Below, piece by piece: positions 61,267 to 64,000 of a stretch of 64,000 bases of DNA (its first letter is position 1; every line of letters starts with the position of its first letter). The DNA lies in the NCBI GenBank assembly GCA_951394045.1, contig OX595986.1:3439534-3503533 (forward strand), in the 5' to 3' direction. This DNA is from Nitzschia sp. DOCU1. Lineage: Eukaryota; Bacillariophyta; Bacillariophyceae; Bacillariales; Bacillariaceae. The position numbers were made by a program, and so were the translations under genes. Under the pieces are notes generated by a model. It ran no database searches. It worked only from the letters and a program-made list of their open reading frames with translations, and had not been told where the DNA came from.

Positions 61267-63033
61267 ATGACAGCCGACATTGACTCCATCACCAACAAGG
61301 CTTTGAAGATTGCCAAGAAGAATCTCAAGAAACATGATGCCGAGTCCATGAAGCTCAAGAAACTTGCCAAATTGGTCGCCGAGAAATTGGCCGACCAGGG
61401 AACGACACACAAGATGGTCAAGAAGTGGATTGAAAAGTCCGACTTCTTTGCCGTGTCGGGAAAAGAAGTATCGTTTACCAAGAAACGTAGTGTCTCGCCC
61501 GATATTGTTTCGGATGAAGCGGCTACTCCGGCGAGCAAAAAGGCTCGCAAAAGTGACTCGACCGTCGTCGTAAATAAGGATCAAGCGTCGATCGACGAAT
61601 GGCGTACAACGAACAGAATCGTCCTCAAGCACACCAAGGACGACGAGGAAGGAATCAAGGAATCGGGTTCCATCAACAAGCAGACTGCTTATTATCCCTA
61701 TTCGTCCTTTGACGATCCTGCTTGCACGTCCGTGATTGCCGAATCCTTGCTGCGTCAATGCACGGAAGGAAACGGTTTTACCAAGCCGTCCCCTATCCAG
61801 GCACAAGCCTGGCCCATCTTGATGCACAAGAAGAATGGCCGTAAATGCGATATCGTTGGCATTGCCGAGACTGGATCTGGCAAGACACTCGCCTTTGCCA
61901 TTCCATTATTGACGTCTATGATGGAAGGAAACAAGAACTTGTCTAAGCGTCGATCCCCTCGTATGCTGGTCCTGGCGCCAACTCGAGAACTTGCCATGCA
62001 ATCAGATGCCGTTTTGCAGGAATTCGGTACGGTTGCTGGTTTGCGTTCCTTGGTCTTGTACGGCGGTGTCCCCAAGTATGCGCAGACCGCGGAATTGAAA
62101 AAGAAGGACGTCGACTGTCTGGTTGCGACTCCTGGTCGTATCAAGGATCTCATCAATGAGGGCGCATGTGATCTGAGCAAGGTTCAGCACCTTGTTTTGG
62201 ATGAGGCGGATAGAATGCTCGACCTCGGGTTCATGGAGGACGTCAAGTTTATTATTTCGCAATGTATGCCTCGTGAAGATGGCCGTCAGACAGCCATGTT
62301 TTCGGCTACTTGGCCGGCATCGATTCAAGAAATTGCCATGGAATATATGGTCAACCCGGTGCGCCTCTATGTAGGATTTGAAGCAATTGTTGGAAGCAAT
62401 GGTGAAAACTGTGTGGACGACTCGTTGTCGGCCAACAAACGCGTTGTCCAAAATGTGGAAGTCATTGAAGACCGAAAGCGAGAACAACGAATGCGGGAGA
62501 TTTTGACCAAGTGCGGAAAGAAGGATCGCATTCTGATTTTTGCCTTGTACAAAAAGGAAGCGGAACGTCTGGAGTACAATCTAAAGCGTGACGGGTACGA
62601 TGTGTGCTCCATTCATGGCAACAAACATCAAGAATCACGCACGCGGGCGCTCGCTGATTTCAAAGAGGGAAAGTGTAGATTGATGGTAGCAACCGATGTT
62701 GCAGCTCGTGGTTTGGATATTCCGGACGTTGAGGTGGTCTTGAACTTTACTTTTCCTCTGACAATAGAGGATTACGTTCATCGCATCGGGCGAACCGGAA
62801 GAGCAGGGAAAACCGGTATCAGCTACACTTTCTTCCAAACAACAGACAAGTCACATGCTGGGGAGCTACAGCAGGTAATCAAGCAAGCAGGTCAGGAGCC
62901 ACCCGAGGCATTGCTGAAGTTCGGTAGCACTATCAAGAAGAAGGAACACAAGTTGTACGGCAGCTTTGGTCCAAAGGGTCCCGTCACGAAGCAGGCAACC
63001 AAAATTACCTTTGACTACGATGACGAAGAATAA
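61267..63033 (+). CDS. DEAD-box RNA helicase, Dbp3/DDX5-like
   Basis: 588 residues in one exon from the ATG at 61267. A Lys-rich N-terminal extension with two basic clusters (KKARK) suggests nuclear or nucleolar location. The helicase core is complete: F..PSPIQAQAWP Q-motif, AETGSGKT, PTRELA, GG, TPGR, DEAD (VLDEADRMLDLGF), SAT (FSATWP), then ILIFALYKKEAERL, ATDVAARGLD and HRIGRTGRAGK. The C-terminus IKKKEHKLYGSFG recalls yeast Dbp3, a factor in large-subunit rRNA processing. The closest subgroup is Dbp2/Dbp3/DDX5, so a role in ribosome assembly is likely but not certain. It is convergent with the next gene; the stops are 19 bp apart. Confidence 0.92.
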   Translation: MTADIDSITNKALKIAKKNLKKHDAESMKLKKLAKLVAEKLADQGTTHKMVKKWIEKSDFFAVSGKEVSFTKKRSVSPDIVSDEAATPASKKARKSDSTVVVNKDQASIDEWRTTNRIVLKHTKDDEEGIKESGSINKQTAYYPYSSFDDPACTSVIAESLLRQCTEGNGFTKPSPIQAQAWPILMHKKNGRKCDIVGIAETGSGKTLAFAIPLLTSMMEGNKNLSKRRSPRMLVLAPTRELAMQSDAVLQEFGTVAGLRSLVLYGGVPKYAQTAELKKKDVDCLVATPGRIKDLINEGACDLSKVQHLVLDEADRMLDLGFMEDVKFIISQCMPREDGRQTAMFSATWPASIQEIAMEYMVNPVRLYVGFEAIVGSNGENCVDDSLSANKRVVQNVEVIEDRKREQRMREILTKCGKKDRILIFALYKKEAERLEYNLKRDGYDVCSIHGNKHQESRTRALADFKEGKCRLMVATDVAARGLDIPDVEVVLNFTFPLTIEDYVHRIGRTGRAGKTGISYTFFQTTDKSHAGELQQVIKQAGQEPPEALLKFGSTIKKKEHKLYGSFGPKGPVTKQATKITFDYDDEE

Positions 63034-63052
63034 ACTAGAATTTTTCATACGG

Positions 63053-63718
63053 CTATGAAGTTTTTAATTCGGAACCTGTAGCAGGATATAGACAAAAGGG
63101 TGCGGCGTTTAGCATACCGCCAGACCATGCCATTGACCCGAATCCAATCAGAACATTTCCTGGAAGACACCTCACTTCGTCCGTCATTGTGCGCCAAAGT
63201 GATAAAGGAAACCTATATTTGGAATAATTGAGACAGACGGATTGTGTACCTCGTTGGATCTTGGATTCGGAGACGGAATAATCGAACTTGTGTTCGTTCT
63301 CAACCCCTTGCTTCCCACAAAATCGATTGATCCCAGAACCACCAGGACCGAAAGATTTTCCATTCCATCGCCGGCCTTTTCCGAATAGTACATTGCTCAT
63401 AAATTTGGATCCAATTGATGTCATTCCAAGATTGTTGTTGCTCAAAAGAATTCCATTCCATTCCCCTGAAATCGTGTCAGCGCCCACTGGGGATGGACAA
63501 CTGCAAAAGAGTCGTAGTAGTTCTTCCCGAGTGAGCGATTGAAGATATTCCACCGCGGATTCAGTAGACGAACAGCTCTCGTCGGGAAATTTAGGCAGAA
63601 GCTCAGAGTCTGGTAGATTTGCCACCCTTGCTGTCTGCAACATGTTCCGTGTGCAGCCACTGGCGAGTGCCAGGACGCCGATGCAAGCTGCTGCCTGGGC
63701 TGCTGTGACCAGAATCAT
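63053..63718 (-). CDS. Conserved-looking algal protein, unknown function
   Basis: 221 residues from the ATG at 63718 (MILVTAAQAAACIGVLALASGCTRN), a hydrophobic N-terminus that could be a signal peptide or anchor, followed by Cys. The middle contains LTREELLRLFCSCPSP, SGEWNGILLSNNNLGMTSIG and FGKGRRWNGKSF. The end has LPGNVLIGFGSMAWSGG and PFCLYP. The alternating beta-strand look of the second half and the GEWNG start suggest a small beta-barrel, lipocalin-like fold, but I cannot name the family. It is likely real given the ATG, the long frame and the compact convergence with the helicase. Confidence 0.65.
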   Translation of the reverse strand: MILVTAAQAAACIGVLALASGCTRNMLQTARVANLPDSELLPKFPDESCSSTESAVEYLQSLTREELLRLFCSCPSPVGADTISGEWNGILLSNNNLGMTSIGSKFMSNVLFGKGRRWNGKSFGPGGSGINRFCGKQGVENEHKFDYSVSESKIQRGTQSVCLNYSKYRFPLSLWRTMTDEVRCLPGNVLIGFGSMAWSGGMLNAAPFCLYPATGSELKTS

Positions 63719-64000
63719 GAAATATTAGACAATCTTACTTCTCTCAAGTGGAGAAAACCACAAGGGAAAGCGTATTGTAGTAGTTTTTTCCATGTCGCCG
63801 ATGGTCCAAAATCGCGGCACTTCGGGTGCAAGAAGAATTGCTGCCGACGACCAACACGATTTCGACGAGGCGGTAGACATGCAGACGATAGGAGTCTGTC
63901 AGACGCCAGCCCGCCTCGCCGACGGCGCGCCATAATCACCAACACGTGGAAGGCGAGCTAACCTCTCCTGCGCGCGGTGTCGTCAGTCGGTAGCTTCTCT
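63719..64000. other. Right end of the window, no gene seen
   Basis: 282 bp upstream of the minus-strand gene. Open frames are short and have no similarity. It may hold a promoter for that gene and for a neighbour beyond the window. Confidence 0.4.

Noticed and set aside
1..64000. CRISPR arrays, bacterial operons or prophage
   Set aside because: Introns, eukaryotic targeting signals and single-gene transcription units exclude a prokaryotic reading; no regularly spaced repeats of CRISPR type occur.

Overview
The window is nuclear DNA of a diatom, most like Phaeodactylum tricornutum. The evidence is GT-AG introns of about 60-170 bp that interrupt otherwise compact genes, several proteins that start with a signal peptide followed by an 'ASAFAP'-type Phe motif (the bipartite targeting signal of complex red-lineage plastids), lycopene cyclase of algal type next to mitochondrial and cytosolic eukaryotic housekeeping genes, and intergenic gaps of mostly 100-800 bp. 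Species assignment is inference. I see no rRNA, convincing tRNA, CRISPR array or intact mobile element.

Layout. 1-3.9 kb: the start of a minus-strand gene leaving the window, a heat-shock-factor protein with two DNA-binding domains, and a small MsrB-like protein with a myristoylation-type N-terminus. 4.0-6.5 kb: divergent ribosomal protein genes RPS13 and RPS4, then a 148-bp tandem duplication. 6.6-10.9 kb: two divergent plastid-targeted genes, one a membrane protein and one SecA with an apparent 1-nt frameshift. 11.6-14.1 kb: an eight-exon secreted M6 metalloprotease. 14.5-22.6 kb: a single-exon 2688-residue PHD/PDZ protein. 23.1-26.2 kb: LETM1. 27.0-31.8 kb: full-size ABCG/PDR transporter. 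31.9-38.0 kb: a giant protein with about 18 IQ motifs. 38.5-40.3 kb: sulfatase. 40.4-41.6 kb: two tandem paralogous 76/77-residue membrane proteins. 42.2-44.6 kb: acyl-activating enzyme. 45.3-45.7 kb: 105-residue protein. 46.0-49.5 kb: mitochondrial carrier and divergent lycopene beta-cyclase. 49.7-50.6 kb: two-TM protein. 51.6-52.3 kb: plastid-targeted helical protein with a cluster of TGACGT/ACGTCA elements upstream. 52.7-54.9 kb: DUF2237 protein and a methyltransferase-like protein. 55.1-56.0 kb: a gene-poor patch with an 18-bp repeat family and a hairpin. 56.3-59.2 kb: gamma-tubulin complex protein GCP3. 59.3-60.7 kb: secreted protein of six 6-Cys modules. 61.3-63.0 kb: DEAD-box helicase. 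63.05-63.7 kb: an unrecognised protein.

The genes do not form one pathway. Plastid functions recur (SecA, LCYB, at least two unknown plastid-type precursors), but they are scattered. Splice sites were placed by hand from GT-AG signals and family conservation. Striking gene-structure features are a start codon split by an intron (RPS4), micro-exons that carry catalytic residues (16 nt with the Walker A Lys of the ABC transporter, 21 nt with half of the HEXXH of the protease), and three introns that are multiples of three and open in frame.
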